Part shown: positions 43,072-52,413 of the stretch, piece by piece
Layout: every line of letters starts with the position of its first letter
Position numbering within the stretch: position 1 is the stretch's first letter
NCBI GenBank assembly: GCA_963792705.1
Contig: CAWBXD010000011.1
Coordinates: 372,001 to 436,000, forward strand
DNA from: JBBQVS01 sp963792705
GTDB taxonomy: Bacteria > Chloroflexota > Ktedonobacteria > Ktedonobacterales > Ktedonobacteraceae
Length of the DNA stretch: 64,000 nucleotides
Direction of reading: 5' to 3'
The notes under the pieces: generated by a model
What the model saw: only the letters and a program-made list of their open reading frames with translations
What the model was told of the DNA's origin: nothing
The model's database searches: none
Program-made: the position numbers and the translations under genes

Positions 43072-43100
43072 TTGTAAAAAAGGGCAAAATTTGGTACAGT
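43072..43100 (+). promoter_or_regulatory. Candidate htpG promoter
   Basis: TTGTAA (43072-43077), a 17-base spacer and TACAGT (43095-43100) lie 88 bases ahead of htpG. No CIRCE inverted repeat (TTAGCACTC-N9-GAGTGCTAA) is present, so HrcA control is not indicated. Confidence 0.5.
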
Positions 43101-43187
43101 ATAGGGGATTTGGATACATAATAGGCACGAAAATAGGATTTTTTTCTGCCTATCTTCGGTAAAGAGCATTTTCTTGGGAGAAATAGC

Positions 43188-45071
43188 ATGGTTGTTGAGG
43201 CACAGAAAGAGAACTTGAGTTTTCAAGCAGAGGTTACGCAACTGCTTGATTTGATGATTCACTCGCTCTATAGTAACAAAGAAATATTTTTGCGTGAGTT
43301 GATCTCGAATGCATCGGATGCAATCGACCACCTGCGCTTTGATATGCTGTCGGATCAAGCACTGGCGGAAAACGATACCGATATGCATATTCGCATTACG
43401 TTTGACAAGGATGCGCGCACGATCACTATCGCAGATAATGGTATTGGTATGACGCGTGACGAGGTGGTGGAGCACATTGGCACGATTGCTAAATCCGGTA
43501 CCCGCGAGTTTTTCCAATCGCTGACAGGCGATCAGAAGAAAGATGCCAACTTGATTGGACAGTTTGGCGTTGGGTTCTACTCGGCATTTGTTGTGGCAGA
43601 TATGGTAACGTTAACAACGCGTCACGCTGGCTTGAGTACTGAACATGGTGTGCGATGGGAGTCTGACGGACGTGGCAGTTATAGTCTTGAGACGATTGAG
43701 CATCCTGGGCGCGGAACTGAGGTTACACTGCACCTGCGCGAGGACGAAGACGAACTGCTAAGTGGATCGCGTCTGCGCTCGATTATCCGCACCTACTCCG
43801 ATCACATCACTGTTCCCATTCTCATGCAGAGTGAGGATGAGGAGAAAAAGGATGAAGAGGAGCGAGTCAATCAGGCATCGGCATTATGGGCACGTTCCAA
43901 GAGCGAGATTAGCGTAGAAGACTACAACGAGTTCTATAAACATGTCTCGCATGATTTCGAGGACCCTCTAGCATACGTACATAGCCGTATGGAGGGCAAT
44001 TATGAATACACATTGTTACTTTATATTCCAGCTCGCGCTCCCTTTGATCTGTTCAGTCGTGAGCGAAGACATGGGGTTAAGCTCTATGTGCGACGCGTCT
44101 TCATCATGGATGATGCCGAGAAGCTTATGCCAAGCTACTTGCGCTTCGTGCGTGGCGTGGTTGACTCAAGCGATTTGCCGCTAAACGTGTCACGCGAACT
44201 TTTGCAACAGAACAAGGTGCTTGATACCATCCGCTCAAACGCGACGAAAAAGGTATTGGGATTGCTGTCCGATCTCGCTAAAAACGAGACGGAGAAATAT
44301 AGCACCTTCTGGAAAGAGTTTGGACGCGCCCTCAAGGAAGGTATTCCAGAGGACCCCACAAACAAAGATACTCTCTCGAAGCTATTGCGCTTCTCTTCGA
44401 CCTTCACCTCGTCTGAGACACAGGATGTGTCATTACAAGACTATGTGGGTCGTATGAAAGAGGGACAGGACAAAATTTATTATATCAACGCGGAGACCTT
44501 TGCAGCGGCTAAGGAAAGTCCACTACTGGAAATTTTCAAGAAGAAGGATATCGAAGTTCTGCTGCTATCCGACCCTGTGGACTACGTCCTAGGTGCCGAA
44601 CTCTTTGAGTACGATGGGAAGCCCCTGCAGTCCGTCTCTAAGGGTGAAATTGACCTGAGCAAAATGGAGGACCAGGAGGAGAAAGAGGAGCAGGAGAAGG
44701 CAGCATCAGAGGCACAGGATTTGACAGAGCGACTCAAAAAAGCTCTGAGCGATAAGGTGAAGGATGTGCGCGTCACCTCACGCCTGACCACCTCCCCCGC
44801 CTGTCTGGTTGTTGGCGAGTACGACATTGACCCCAACTTGCAACGTATGCTCAAAGCGGTCGGGCAGTCCATTCCTAACACCAAACCAATTTTGGAGATC
44901 AATCCAGCGCACACAATTGTACGCAAGTTAAAAGAGATACAAGACGAGCAACGCTTCAGCGATTGGGCTTTTGTGCTCTTCGATCAGTCTGTGCTGAGTG
45001 CTGGCGAACAATTGGAAGACCCAGTACGTTTTGTCAACAGGTTAAATGATCTTTTGGTACAGCTTTCATAG
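43188..45071 (+). CDS. htpG: Molecular chaperone HtpG (Hsp90)
   Basis: This cytoplasmic ATP-dependent chaperone has 627 residues. The N-terminal GHKL ATPase shows LRELISNASDAIDHLRF (catalytic Glu and Asn), ITIADNGIGMTRDEVV, GTIAKSGTREF and IGQFGVGFYSAFVVAD. The middle domain includes RGVVDSSDLPLNVSRELLQ with the conserved Arg. A charged Glu/Lys stretch (about 490-515) precedes the dimerisation domain. It lacks the eukaryotic MEEVD end. GGGAGA precedes ATG 43188. Confidence 0.97.
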   Translation: MVVEAQKENLSFQAEVTQLLDLMIHSLYSNKEIFLRELISNASDAIDHLRFDMLSDQALAENDTDMHIRITFDKDARTITIADNGIGMTRDEVVEHIGTIAKSGTREFFQSLTGDQKKDANLIGQFGVGFYSAFVVADMVTLTTRHAGLSTEHGVRWESDGRGSYSLETIEHPGRGTEVTLHLREDEDELLSGSRLRSIIRTYSDHITVPILMQSEDEEKKDEEERVNQASALWARSKSEISVEDYNEFYKHVSHDFEDPLAYVHSRMEGNYEYTLLLYIPARAPFDLFSRERRHGVKLYVRRVFIMDDAEKLMPSYLRFVRGVVDSSDLPLNVSRELLQQNKVLDTIRSNATKKVLGLLSDLAKNETEKYSTFWKEFGRALKEGIPEDPTNKDTLSKLLRFSSTFTSSETQDVSLQDYVGRMKEGQDKIYYINAETFAAAKESPLLEIFKKKDIEVLLLSDPVDYVLGAELFEYDGKPLQSVSKGEIDLSKMEDQEEKEEQEKAASEAQDLTERLKKALSDKVKDVRVTSRLTTSPACLVVGEYDIDPNLQRMLKAVGQSIPNTKPILEINPAHTIVRKLKEIQDEQRFSDWAFVLFDQSVLSAGEQLEDPVRFVNRLNDLLVQLS

Positions 45072-45082
45072 TTGATATTCGT

Positions 45083-45132
45083 GTGATACTAAAACAAGGG
45101 CACCTTTGTAGTTGCCCTTGTTTTGGTATCAC
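45083..45132. terminator. Terminator after htpG
   Basis: Twenty-base arms (45083-45102 and 45113-45132) with one G-U pair and a 10-base loop lie 12 bases after the stop; the arms contain AAAACAAGGGC/GCCCTTGTTTT. Confidence 0.8.
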
Positions 45133-45193
45133 GACATTGTTTAAATTAATAGAAGTGAATACCTGTACATATAGCAATTTGCATCATAGGTCC

Positions 45194-45637
45194 CTACGAA
45201 TTCAGAAGAGGGCTTTTACGATAAGTATCAATTCGCTTGAGAAGATTTTCCCCTCCATGTCCCGTAGTAACATAGGCTTGCGGATTATGCTCACGTATCT
45301 TTTGTAGATACACAAGTATCTCCTCGGCGATGCCACGAATTTGCTGCCAATCCAGGCGATACTCGAATTCTTCTTGAAGCAGATGACTAAAGCGATGGTA
45401 ACTATTCTGTAGCAGTAAACCCATATCAGTAGAGGAAACATTGACATAGTAGCCACCGCAACCAAAGTCACCACAGCCACAGGTGAAGAGAGGAACATGG
45501 CCGTGTAGTCCTTTGAGAGCGAAAAATGTTTCAACATCCAGAATTTTGGGCATGTCATGACCATTGATATACACCGAGACGAACAGCGGGCCATCGTCTA
45601 TAGACTCTTGCTCTATAGCTATTTTTATGGAATCCAT
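45194..45637 (-). CDS. Hypothetical protein with CGCGDFGCGG metal-like motif
   Basis: The 147-residue protein starts at ATG 45637 (AGAGGA upstream). The central FTCGCGDFGCGGYYVNV stretch has four Cys in ten residues and could hold a metal or disulfides. The N-terminal part reads as beta strands (IDDGPLFVSVYINGHDMPK), and the remainder is helical with acidic and aromatic residues. I do not recognise a named family. It is a single gene convergent with htpG. Confidence 0.65.
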   Translation of the reverse strand: MDSIKIAIEQESIDDGPLFVSVYINGHDMPKILDVETFFALKGLHGHVPLFTCGCGDFGCGGYYVNVSSTDMGLLLQNSYHRFSHLLQEEFEYRLDWQQIRGIAEEILVYLQKIREHNPQAYVTTGHGGENLLKRIDTYRKSPLLNS

Positions 45638-45751
45638 GCTTGTTTCCTCTGATCCTACTGTAAAGAAAAATGTTTTAAGCTTTTCCAGTATACATTACGT
45701 TGGTAGGAAGAGACGCCCCTAATGAATTTTGACACCCGAAAACAGCAATGA

Positions 45752-45880
45752 CGGTAGGGGCAGCAATTGATTGCGCCCAGGGACGAGCGAAGCAATGTCC
45801 AGTCCCTCCATTGACGCCGGGGAGAGACCGCACCTCGCTTCGCTGGTGCGGTCGGGCGCAATCAATTGCTGCCCCTACCG
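45752..45880. repeat. Palindromic repeat, GTAGGGGC family
   Basis: Perfect 27-base arms 45752-45778 (starting CGGTAGGGGCAGCAATTG) and 45854-45880 flank a 75-base interior. The interior holds a hairpin ACCGCACC/GGTGCGGT and the segment ACGAGCGAAGCAATGT shared with the element at 2188-2338. A weaker outer pair TGACACCCGAA/TTCGGTTGTCA flanks the arms. Confidence 0.85.
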
Positions 45881-45912
45881 AGGGAATGACCGTATTCGGT
45901 TGTCAATGTTCA

Positions 45913-46791
45913 TCATAGTGAAAGTTTGTTGACTAGAGTGGGTACGATGGTGGCACAGAGGATGATTGCACCGCCGAGGAGCGTTGTTACAGTTGGAATG
46001 TCTTTGAGAAGCAAGACTCCGAATAAGATGCCCCAAACTGGTTCGAGGCTAGCAAGCAAACTGGCTGATTGAGCAGTGATAGCGCGCATACTGGCAATGA
46101 AGAGAGTATGGGCCAGCGCGGTACATACAACCCCCAAAATGAGCAAAATAAGCAGTTCGTGTGGAGTCCATAGTGCTGCGGTAGGAATAAGAAAGAGTGC
46201 TGGTAACAATACAAGAGCAGCAACCCCGTCCTGGTAGAGACTGATGGTAAGGCTTGGATAACTACGCCCAAGCCAACGATTCGCTACAGAAAGCTGTGCA
46301 AAGGTTGCACCTGCAAGAAGTCCCCATGCAACACCAAGCGTGGTGTGGTTTTGTAGTGTAAAGGATGGTACAAGCAGGTAAATCCCTGGGAGAATAAGTA
46401 GGGCGGCGATAATTTGTATACGGCTAGGGTGTTGCTTGAGCAGAAGTGGTTCTAAGGCTGCGGTGAAGAGAGGAAAACTTGAAAAGGACAGTAGGCCGAT
46501 AGCAACATTAGAGACGTTTATAGATTGAAAAAAAGCTGTCCAGTGTAGAGCAAGTAATACTCCCTGTCCAACAAGTAAGAAACCATCGCGCCTCCGCTTT
46601 GGATAAAGGGGTACGTGTTGAAAAAGACAAGCGGCGAATAGTACAGCCCCTGCAAAGACGACACGTCCAAGCACGATGAGAGGCGATGGAAGTACACTTA
46701 ATTTTCCTAACACACCTGCAAGCCCAAAGAAGAGCACGGCAATATTGGCAGAAAGAATACCTCTCCCGTAACTCGATTGCTGTCTTTGCAC
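45913..46791 (-). CDS. EamA/DMT-family exporter
   Basis: The 292-residue membrane protein starts at GTG 46791 and has ten hydrophobic helices in two EamA halves. The first half has NIAVLFFGLAGVLGKL, LGRVVFAGAVLFAA and HWTAFFQSINVSNVAIGLLS; the second ALAHTLFIASMRAITAQSAS and LASLEPVWGILFGVLLL. This is typical of drug/metabolite exporters for amino acids or metabolites. The substrate is unknown. Confidence 0.9.
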   Translation of the reverse strand: MQRQQSSYGRGILSANIAVLFFGLAGVLGKLSVLPSPLIVLGRVVFAGAVLFAACLFQHVPLYPKRRRDGFLLVGQGVLLALHWTAFFQSINVSNVAIGLLSFSSFPLFTAALEPLLLKQHPSRIQIIAALLILPGIYLLVPSFTLQNHTTLGVAWGLLAGATFAQLSVANRWLGRSYPSLTISLYQDGVAALVLLPALFLIPTAALWTPHELLILLILGVVCTALAHTLFIASMRAITAQSASLLASLEPVWGILFGVLLLKDIPTVTTLLGGAIILCATIVPTLVNKLSL

Positions 46792-47269
46792 GAAAGATAA
46801 CCCTTCATTCTTAATATATATTTAATCTACAAATACTATGGCAGAATCGTATAAGGCACCTCTGATAGGAACAAAGCTTAGTACCGATAGTATAAACGAT
46901 AGAAGTACAGACAATACAAACAAAGAATGGAAATACACAGAATTCCGTGGAAAATATTTAAAAATGAGGACAAACTAGATAATGGTTACATAATAAATAT
47001 GACCCTTTCAAAACAAGACTATACTATATTTCGATGTAAACCTTTACATAAAAGAGAAATCATCACTAAATTTTAACCGAATCGCAACTTCATTGAGCTT
47101 ACATCTATATGCTATTTCATCTATACTCTATATGGTACTAAACGATTGTAGACCACCTTCATCTCTTATGAGAAGGATAGTAAACAATCGTACATTTTAT
47201 TATTCTCTCGTTGAAAGCAATCTATTTGTCTTCAAGAGAGAGTATTCCTGAGTGAGAAAGGAACTTACA
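46792..47269. other. AT-rich intergenic region, 478 bases
   Basis: This divergent gap between the EamA gene and the small exported protein is clearly more AT-rich than its surroundings, with no open frame, tRNA or strong hairpin. It probably holds promoters for both genes, but none matches the consensus well. Confidence 0.6.
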
Positions 47270-47536
47270 ATGGCGAAAATGACACGACGCGCAATGTTGT
47301 GGGCAACCTCTACTAGTGTTGCCGCACTTGCTGGTGCAGCCGCCCTCGTAGCAAACAAACAAAGTCCAAGTGCTAAAGCGGCAGCATCCGTCACTGAGAC
47401 ATCTGTATCAAATGGCCCGATAACGGCATTCGTAAAAGATCCTAGCACTGGCACGATAAGCGTGTTCCAAGGAGAGCGAGAGATTGTTGTTAAATCTCTT
47501 GACCTAGTGCATGCCCTCCAAAATATTGTGAAATAA
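47270..47536 (+). CDS. Small exported protein upstream of DUF4331 gene
   Basis: The 88-residue protein starts at ATG 47270 (AAAGGAAC upstream). It has a Tat-like or Sec signal (MTRRAMLWATSTSVAALAGA, then ALVANK) and a mature part of about 50 residues without Cys: SNGPITAFVKDPSTGTISVF followed by GEREIVVKSLDLVHALQNIV. The mature part resembles a small beta domain. It precedes a DUF4331 gene by 58 bases with a hairpin between. The function is unknown. Confidence 0.75.
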   Translation: MAKMTRRAMLWATSTSVAALAGAAALVANKQSPSAKAAASVTETSVSNGPITAFVKDPSTGTISVFQGEREIVVKSLDLVHALQNIVK

Positions 47537-47564
47537 CCTCATCTCGAATTTGAGAAGATGAGGT
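47536..47564 (+). terminator. Intercistronic hairpin
   Basis: ACCTCATCT (47536-47544) and AGATGAGGT (47556-47564), with an 11-base loop, lie directly after the small gene's stop and 31 bases before the DUF4331 start. It is followed by CATTTTAG, a weak T-run. It could lower or uncouple downstream expression. Confidence 0.55.
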
Positions 47565-47594
47565 CATTTTAGTTCTTATTATGAGGTATACTCA

Positions 47595-48974
47595 ATGTCA
47601 TCACACCGCGAAGCGCCCGAAATTTCTAAAGACCCAGTTGCTGATAATACCGATACGTATGCATTTGTCAGCCCTGATAAACCTGATACCGTGACTATTA
47701 TCACCAACTATATTCCCTTCGAGGCTCCTGATGGAGGTCCGAACTTCTTCGAGTTTGGCGACGATGTTCTCTATGAAATTCATATCGACAACGATCAAAA
47801 CGCGGATTCGGACATCACCTTTCAGTTCCGTTTTTACACCAAGACGCGTAACCCAAACACCTTCCTCTACAATACGGGTCAGATTACTTCAATTGATAGC
47901 CCAAACTGGAATCGCCCACAATTCTACAGTGTGACCAGAGTTGATAAAAACGGCAATAAGACTTTGCTTGCACAAGACCTTGCTTGCCCACCATGTAATA
48001 TCGGACCACGCTCCACGCCAAATTATGCCGAACTCGCTGAACAAGCAGTTCATCACTTGTCAGGTGGCATAACGGTTTTTGCAGGCCAGCGTGCCGATGG
48101 GTTCTATGCTGACCTGGGTTCCATCTTTGATCTGCTCGACCTGCGCCCTTTCCAGAACTTACACTTAATTCCTAGCCCTGCTGCGGCAGGCGTCAATGGA
48201 TTGAAGTACCTCAATGTCCATACCATCGCAATACAACTTCCAAAGAAGGATGTGACGAAGGATGGTTCATATCCTAGTGATCCAGCCTCTGCAACCTCAG
48301 TTATCGGTGTATATGGGTCAGCGAGTCGTCGCAAGGTACGTATCATTGATGCATACGATACAGACGAGTCTGGTCCATATGTACAGGTTTCACGACTTGG
48401 CAATCCATTGTTCAACGAAGTTATCGTTCCACTGGGCAAGAAAGATTATTGGAACAAACAGGCACCTAAAGACGATGCTCAGTTTGCACAATACGTGGCG
48501 CATCCAGAGCTTGCAGGCTTGATTCCTGTTCTCTATCCAAACGTGTTCCCTCATCTTGCAGCACTAGACGCCAGCAATGCGGCACGTGCTGACCTGCTCG
48601 CTATTCTGCTAACAGGCTTGCCATCCGGTATCATCAAGGGCTTCCAGAACTACACGGGTTCAACACAGGCCGACCTGTTGCGCCTGAATTTGGCTATTGC
48701 GCCGACTGAGAACGACCCTAGCATCTTTGGTATCCTCGGTGGAGACCTTGCAGGCTTCCCAAATGGTCGCCGTGTCTTCGATGACACTGTAACTATCGAG
48801 TTACGTGCGGTCGCCGGTGTAACATATCCTTTGGTTGCTCCCTCATATACACCCGATGGTGCTGCAGCACTTGTAACCGATGGAGTAACGCCACAGAGTG
48901 CAGGTTTAACCTACCTGTCACACTTCCCGTATCTCAACACACCATACGATGGCTATGATCATCCATCAAACTAG
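47595..48974 (+). CDS. DUF4331 family protein
   Basis: The 459-residue protein begins MSSHREAPEISKDPVADNTD followed by TYAFVSPDKPDTVTIITNYI, the hallmark of DUF4331. No signal peptide is seen, although family members in other bacteria are often exported. Beta-rich segments (FEFGDDVLYEIHIDND, YNTGQITS) and the tail LTYLSHFPYLNTPYDGYDHP are conserved. GAGGT precedes ATG 47595. It forms a set with the small exported protein and the next gene. The molecular function is unknown. Confidence 0.88.
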   Translation: MSSHREAPEISKDPVADNTDTYAFVSPDKPDTVTIITNYIPFEAPDGGPNFFEFGDDVLYEIHIDNDQNADSDITFQFRFYTKTRNPNTFLYNTGQITSIDSPNWNRPQFYSVTRVDKNGNKTLLAQDLACPPCNIGPRSTPNYAELAEQAVHHLSGGITVFAGQRADGFYADLGSIFDLLDLRPFQNLHLIPSPAAAGVNGLKYLNVHTIAIQLPKKDVTKDGSYPSDPASATSVIGVYGSASRRKVRIIDAYDTDESGPYVQVSRLGNPLFNEVIVPLGKKDYWNKQAPKDDAQFAQYVAHPELAGLIPVLYPNVFPHLAALDASNAARADLLAILLTGLPSGIIKGFQNYTGSTQADLLRLNLAIAPTENDPSIFGILGGDLAGFPNGRRVFDDTVTIELRAVAGVTYPLVAPSYTPDGAAALVTDGVTPQSAGLTYLSHFPYLNTPYDGYDHPSN

Positions 48975-49003
48975 TAGATAGTTACGATTTACATTTGATA
49001 GAA

Positions 49004-49038
49004 AAAGGAACTCGACAGCATAAGCGGCGAGTTCCTTT
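49004..49038. terminator. Terminator after the DUF4331 gene
   Basis: AAAGGAACTCG (49004-49014) and CGAGTTCCTTT (49028-49038) form an 11-base stem 30 bases after the stop. Confidence 0.7.
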
Positions 49039-49100
49039 CCATAAGTGATTCTCCATATATGTTTGGAAAAGCGAAGGGAATAAAGGAGAGTAGCATACCG

Positions 49101-49970
49101 ATGGTCGAAAAATATGTTGAGCGTGTCCACAACGATATTGTACTCGATATCGGCAATGATATTGGGGCACTTATTATCTATACACGAGAAAATCTGTGCG
49201 GCTATCAAATTGATGTCAGCTTACGTGGTGATGCTACCGCGAAAAGGATACATACAGACGTATTAGCGCGCAGAATTGCTGGACGCTCGGTATTCGCGGC
49301 AGTCTTTGCGGAACTTCCTGAAGGCGAATATGTCACATGGAGTGATCCTGCTGAGAAATTCACTATCGTTGGCGGCAATATCGTAGAGTTAAACTGGTGT
49401 GATACAGATATTTACGTTCCTCCGGTTAGCTATGCAGATGTCAAGGAACGTATTACCTCTTCACGTACAGCGTCTAGCATTTTGCCACCACGCTATCAGA
49501 GTGGACAAAAGGTTAGTTCCGCGCCAATGGGTACCGCTCCTATGCAGTACGCTGAAGATGGACAAGTTGCCTGGGACGAGATGTGGACCGGCTTTTGCGA
49601 TCTCGCCTTAGCGGGTGGACCGCCACATCGGGATACGCTACTGGAGCCTGTGCCACCGGATGAAGTGCGAGCGGATATGGCAGGATATGAACGTGTATAC
49701 GCCGAAGTCGAGCGTGGCCTACGGCTCGTTACGGGATTACCTATTCTACGTAGTGAGCGGCTTGGCTGGATTGGTATCGGCTGTGTAGATGAAGAGATGG
49801 CTCTATGGCTGTTGCGCGCGATCATCGTAGAAAACGTTTGTGTGAGGCGCGAGGGACCAGTATTGTTTTTGCCTGTTGGTCCAAATTTCATGCTCGAAAA
49901 AGAAATCAAAAACGTCATCACCGTCGTTGCAAAGACACACCACTACTGGATGGAACATATGGGGTTGTAG
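49101..49970 (+). CDS. Two-segment protein of unknown function
   Basis: The start ATG 49101 (AAGGAG 12 bases upstream) is preferred to 49059, giving 289 residues. The first segment (about 10-95, DIVLDIGNDIGALIIYTREN, RRIAGRSVFAAVFAELPEGE) is a small beta domain I have seen in actinobacterial proteins of unknown function. The second (about 150-289) starts VAWDEMWTGFCDLALAGGPP and has ERVYAEVERGLRLVTGLPIL and WIGIGCVDEEMALWLLRAII. No catalytic residues can be named. It follows the DUF4331 gene with a terminator between. Confidence 0.75.
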   Translation: MVEKYVERVHNDIVLDIGNDIGALIIYTRENLCGYQIDVSLRGDATAKRIHTDVLARRIAGRSVFAAVFAELPEGEYVTWSDPAEKFTIVGGNIVELNWCDTDIYVPPVSYADVKERITSSRTASSILPPRYQSGQKVSSAPMGTAPMQYAEDGQVAWDEMWTGFCDLALAGGPPHRDTLLEPVPPDEVRADMAGYERVYAEVERGLRLVTGLPILRSERLGWIGIGCVDEEMALWLLRAIIVENVCVRREGPVLFLPVGPNFMLEKEIKNVITVVAKTHHYWMEHMGL

Positions 49971-50154
49971 AGTCACAATGCTTCACCCGAAAAACGAATA
50001 GGAAAAAGCGTTGACATTTGTACTCATTGGTTTAATTTCAACAGGTTTTAAATAGTTCTTATAGGTCAAACAAAACTCTTTTTGCATAATAGCTCCTAGC
50101 ATGATATAAAAAGAACGTATTATCTCATAACTATATTATTCGGGTGGAAGGAGC

Positions 50155-51126
50155 ATGGCAAAAATGAAGATTCTTTTGACAGGTGCGTTAGGAAACATCG
50201 GTTCAAGTACACTACAAGAACTAATTCGGCAAGGTCATAGTGTTCGCAGCTTTGATGTTGGACACAAAAGAAACATTGCACAAGCGCAACAGTTAGCTCG
50301 TAAATATGCCTTTCAACAAATGTGGGGAGATATTCGCAAGTTAGAGGATGTAGTTCAAGCCGTCCAAGACCAAGAAGTTATTATTCATCTTGCATTCGTT
50401 ATACCACCCAGAGTTGATGAAGATATAGAGAAAGCGCGTTCAGTTAATGTGGATGGAACACATAATCTTATCACGGCTGCTCAACAACTTTCCTCGCCAC
50501 CTAAAATACTCTTTGCATCAACCCTAAATGTTTTTGGGTATACTCAGAAACTTCCACCACCACGTACAATTGATGATCCTGTAGTTGTTACAGATGCTTA
50601 TACACAGCACAAACTGCTGGGAGAAACAGCGGTTAAAGCATCGGGACTCGAATGGGCCATCTTCCGTTTTGCCAATGTACCTCCATTAGAAACACAGCAA
50701 CCACATCCCATTATGTTTAGCATCCCACTAAATACGCGATTTGAAGTGCTTCATACCTATGACGCTGGACTCGCTATTGCTAATGGTATCAAAAGCGATA
50801 TATGGGAAAGAACTTGGCTTATTGGAGGTGGAGCACAATGTCAAGTACGCTATCGTGATTATTTAAGAGGTGCGATGAAGTCTGTCAGCATTGGAGAACT
50901 TCCAGAAGGTGCCTTTGGTAGTGACGATTATTGTACAGATTGGCTTGATACAAGTGCAAGTGAGCATCTATTGCACTACCAGCGTCATAGTTTTGATGAG
51001 GTTATGGCTGATCTTGCGAAGTTTACCAGCCCACCAGCTCCCATTCGTCTTGTACTTCCACTTGTTGCTCCCCTAGTGCGTCAACAAATTCTTAAAATGT
51101 CTCCATATTATAAAAGAACAAAATAG
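50155..51126 (+). CDS. NAD-dependent epimerase/dehydratase family protein
   Basis: The 323-residue extended SDR has the Rossmann motif LLTGALGNIGS (GxxGxxG), FASTLNVFGY (the Ser of the catalytic set) and YTQHKLLGE, where the YxxxK pair gives Tyr and Lys. The C-terminal part covers LARFTSPPAP and a basic end. The substrate is unknown; sugar-nucleotide or terpenoid-type reductases are alternatives. AAGGAG precedes ATG 50155. It is monocistronic. Confidence 0.88.
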   Translation: MAKMKILLTGALGNIGSSTLQELIRQGHSVRSFDVGHKRNIAQAQQLARKYAFQQMWGDIRKLEDVVQAVQDQEVIIHLAFVIPPRVDEDIEKARSVNVDGTHNLITAAQQLSSPPKILFASTLNVFGYTQKLPPPRTIDDPVVVTDAYTQHKLLGETAVKASGLEWAIFRFANVPPLETQQPHPIMFSIPLNTRFEVLHTYDAGLAIANGIKSDIWERTWLIGGGAQCQVRYRDYLRGAMKSVSIGELPEGAFGSDDYCTDWLDTSASEHLLHYQRHSFDEVMADLAKFTSPPAPIRLVLPLVAPLVRQQILKMSPYYKRTK

Positions 51127-51218
51127 ATGCAGACTCAACATAGCATAAAACACGGGGATGATAGGTGAAATATGTAAAAGGTGTCATAGAATACCAACGT
51201 TATAGATACATTGGGCAA

Positions 51219-51264
51219 AAAGAGGTTCGCATTTCCGACAGCGGTCAGGAATGCGAACCTCTTT
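51219..51264. terminator. Hairpin between convergent genes
   Basis: AAAGAGGTTCGCATT (51219-51233) and AATGCGAACCTCTTT (51250-51264) are perfect 15-base arms, with AAA/TTT ends suited to both strands. Confidence 0.75.
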
Positions 51265-51325
51265 ACTAATATCTTTATAAGACACAGAGAGAATACCTTC
51301 CTATGCCTGATTGATAAAGGTCTAT

Positions 51326-52096
51326 TTATTTGCAGGCTACGGCGAATGGTGAGCGGTAGATGACGCCGGAATCTTCTGTGCTGACCTGGTGATAGGTGTA
51401 GGAGTTGTCCTTCACAGGGCTGAGGTAGCCAGCTTTCGCAACAAGTGCGGGGGCGTCGCCAACTTTACCGATTAGGACAGGAGTGAATGCCCAGTTGTCA
51501 GCTGGTACATACCCACCAATAGCACGACCTAATGCGCGGTGCTCGGACTCAATACAGGCGATCTGAGCGGCGACCTGCGACAGTTCGGGATGACCTTGTA
51601 GACCAAATTCCTTGACGGCTGCTAAGAACGCGGAGTCAAACACACCTTCGAGTTGCTGTTGTGTTTCAATGAACAATTTCAGGTTCTCGAATGTCTCTTC
51701 ACCATGTGGGAAGCTGAATGTGCTTGCGAGATACTTACCACCTGCGCTGGCAAAGAAGAGTTCGTGGATTTGCTCTTCGATGAGGGCGGCACGGATGTAC
51801 TGCTTGTCAGCACCAGAGATGCCAAGTCTGTCGGCGTGATTCAAACCATTGGTGTAGAAGGTAACGGCGAGACGCTCGGCGGTACGAGCAATGGTCAGAA
51901 TGTCTGCAATTGGTGTGACACAATTTGGATCATATGCCGCGGCTGCGTGAACACCTGTAAACTGCGAGAGAAGAGTACCACCCGCAACTGCGAGGCCCGT
52001 AACGCCTGCTGCTCCTGCCGCAGCACCCTTAAGGAGACTACGACGTGATGTCTGTGTCTTTGATGTTTCGTTCGTAACTTGATCGGACTTCTGCAT
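51326..52096 (-). CDS. Tat-exported ferritin-like domain protein
   Basis: Starting at ATG 52096, the 256-residue protein has a twin-arginine signal (SRRSLLKGAAAGAAGVTGL) and a ferritin-like four-helix bundle. Carboxylate/His pairs are seen in AALIEEQIHELFF and CIESEHRALGRAIGGY, with a first helix DILTIARTAERLAVTFYTNG. The likely location is outside the membrane, folded before export. It may hold a di-iron or manganese site or be a structural spore-coat-like protein; the function is unknown. It is divergent from the carboxylase gene with 317 bases between, in which no gene is seen. Confidence 0.85.
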   Translation of the reverse strand: MQKSDQVTNETSKTQTSRRSLLKGAAAGAAGVTGLAVAGGTLLSQFTGVHAAAAYDPNCVTPIADILTIARTAERLAVTFYTNGLNHADRLGISGADKQYIRAALIEEQIHELFFASAGGKYLASTFSFPHGEETFENLKLFIETQQQLEGVFDSAFLAAVKEFGLQGHPELSQVAAQIACIESEHRALGRAIGGYVPADNWAFTPVLIGKVGDAPALVAKAGYLSPVKDNSYTYHQVSTEDSGVIYRSPFAVACK

Positions 52097-52413
52097 GACA
52101 ATACATCCTTCCATGATTAAACAATGTTCTCAGACATACAAGATGTATGCTGACTTTGACAAGTTAAACTTGCGCTTCCCCTGATGCAATCAGGACATGA
52201 GAATGTGGGCGAGGAGATTACTGTACAAATAGCCTATTTCAGCTTCTGTTGGATGCGCTCCACTCAGTCGTCATCCCCTTCTCACACTATACTACGACGT
52301 ATATTTGAATTTGGATTGCATGAATATTTTGTGTATGGCATACATATTTTGACGTAGAATACTAATCAAGAATTGTTATTTTCTATGACAATATTTTAGA
52401 AAGAAGATAGGCT

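Noticed and set aside
42990..43187. CIRCE (HrcA) element before htpG
   Set aside because: The inverted repeat TTAGCACTC-N9-GAGTGCTAA is not there.
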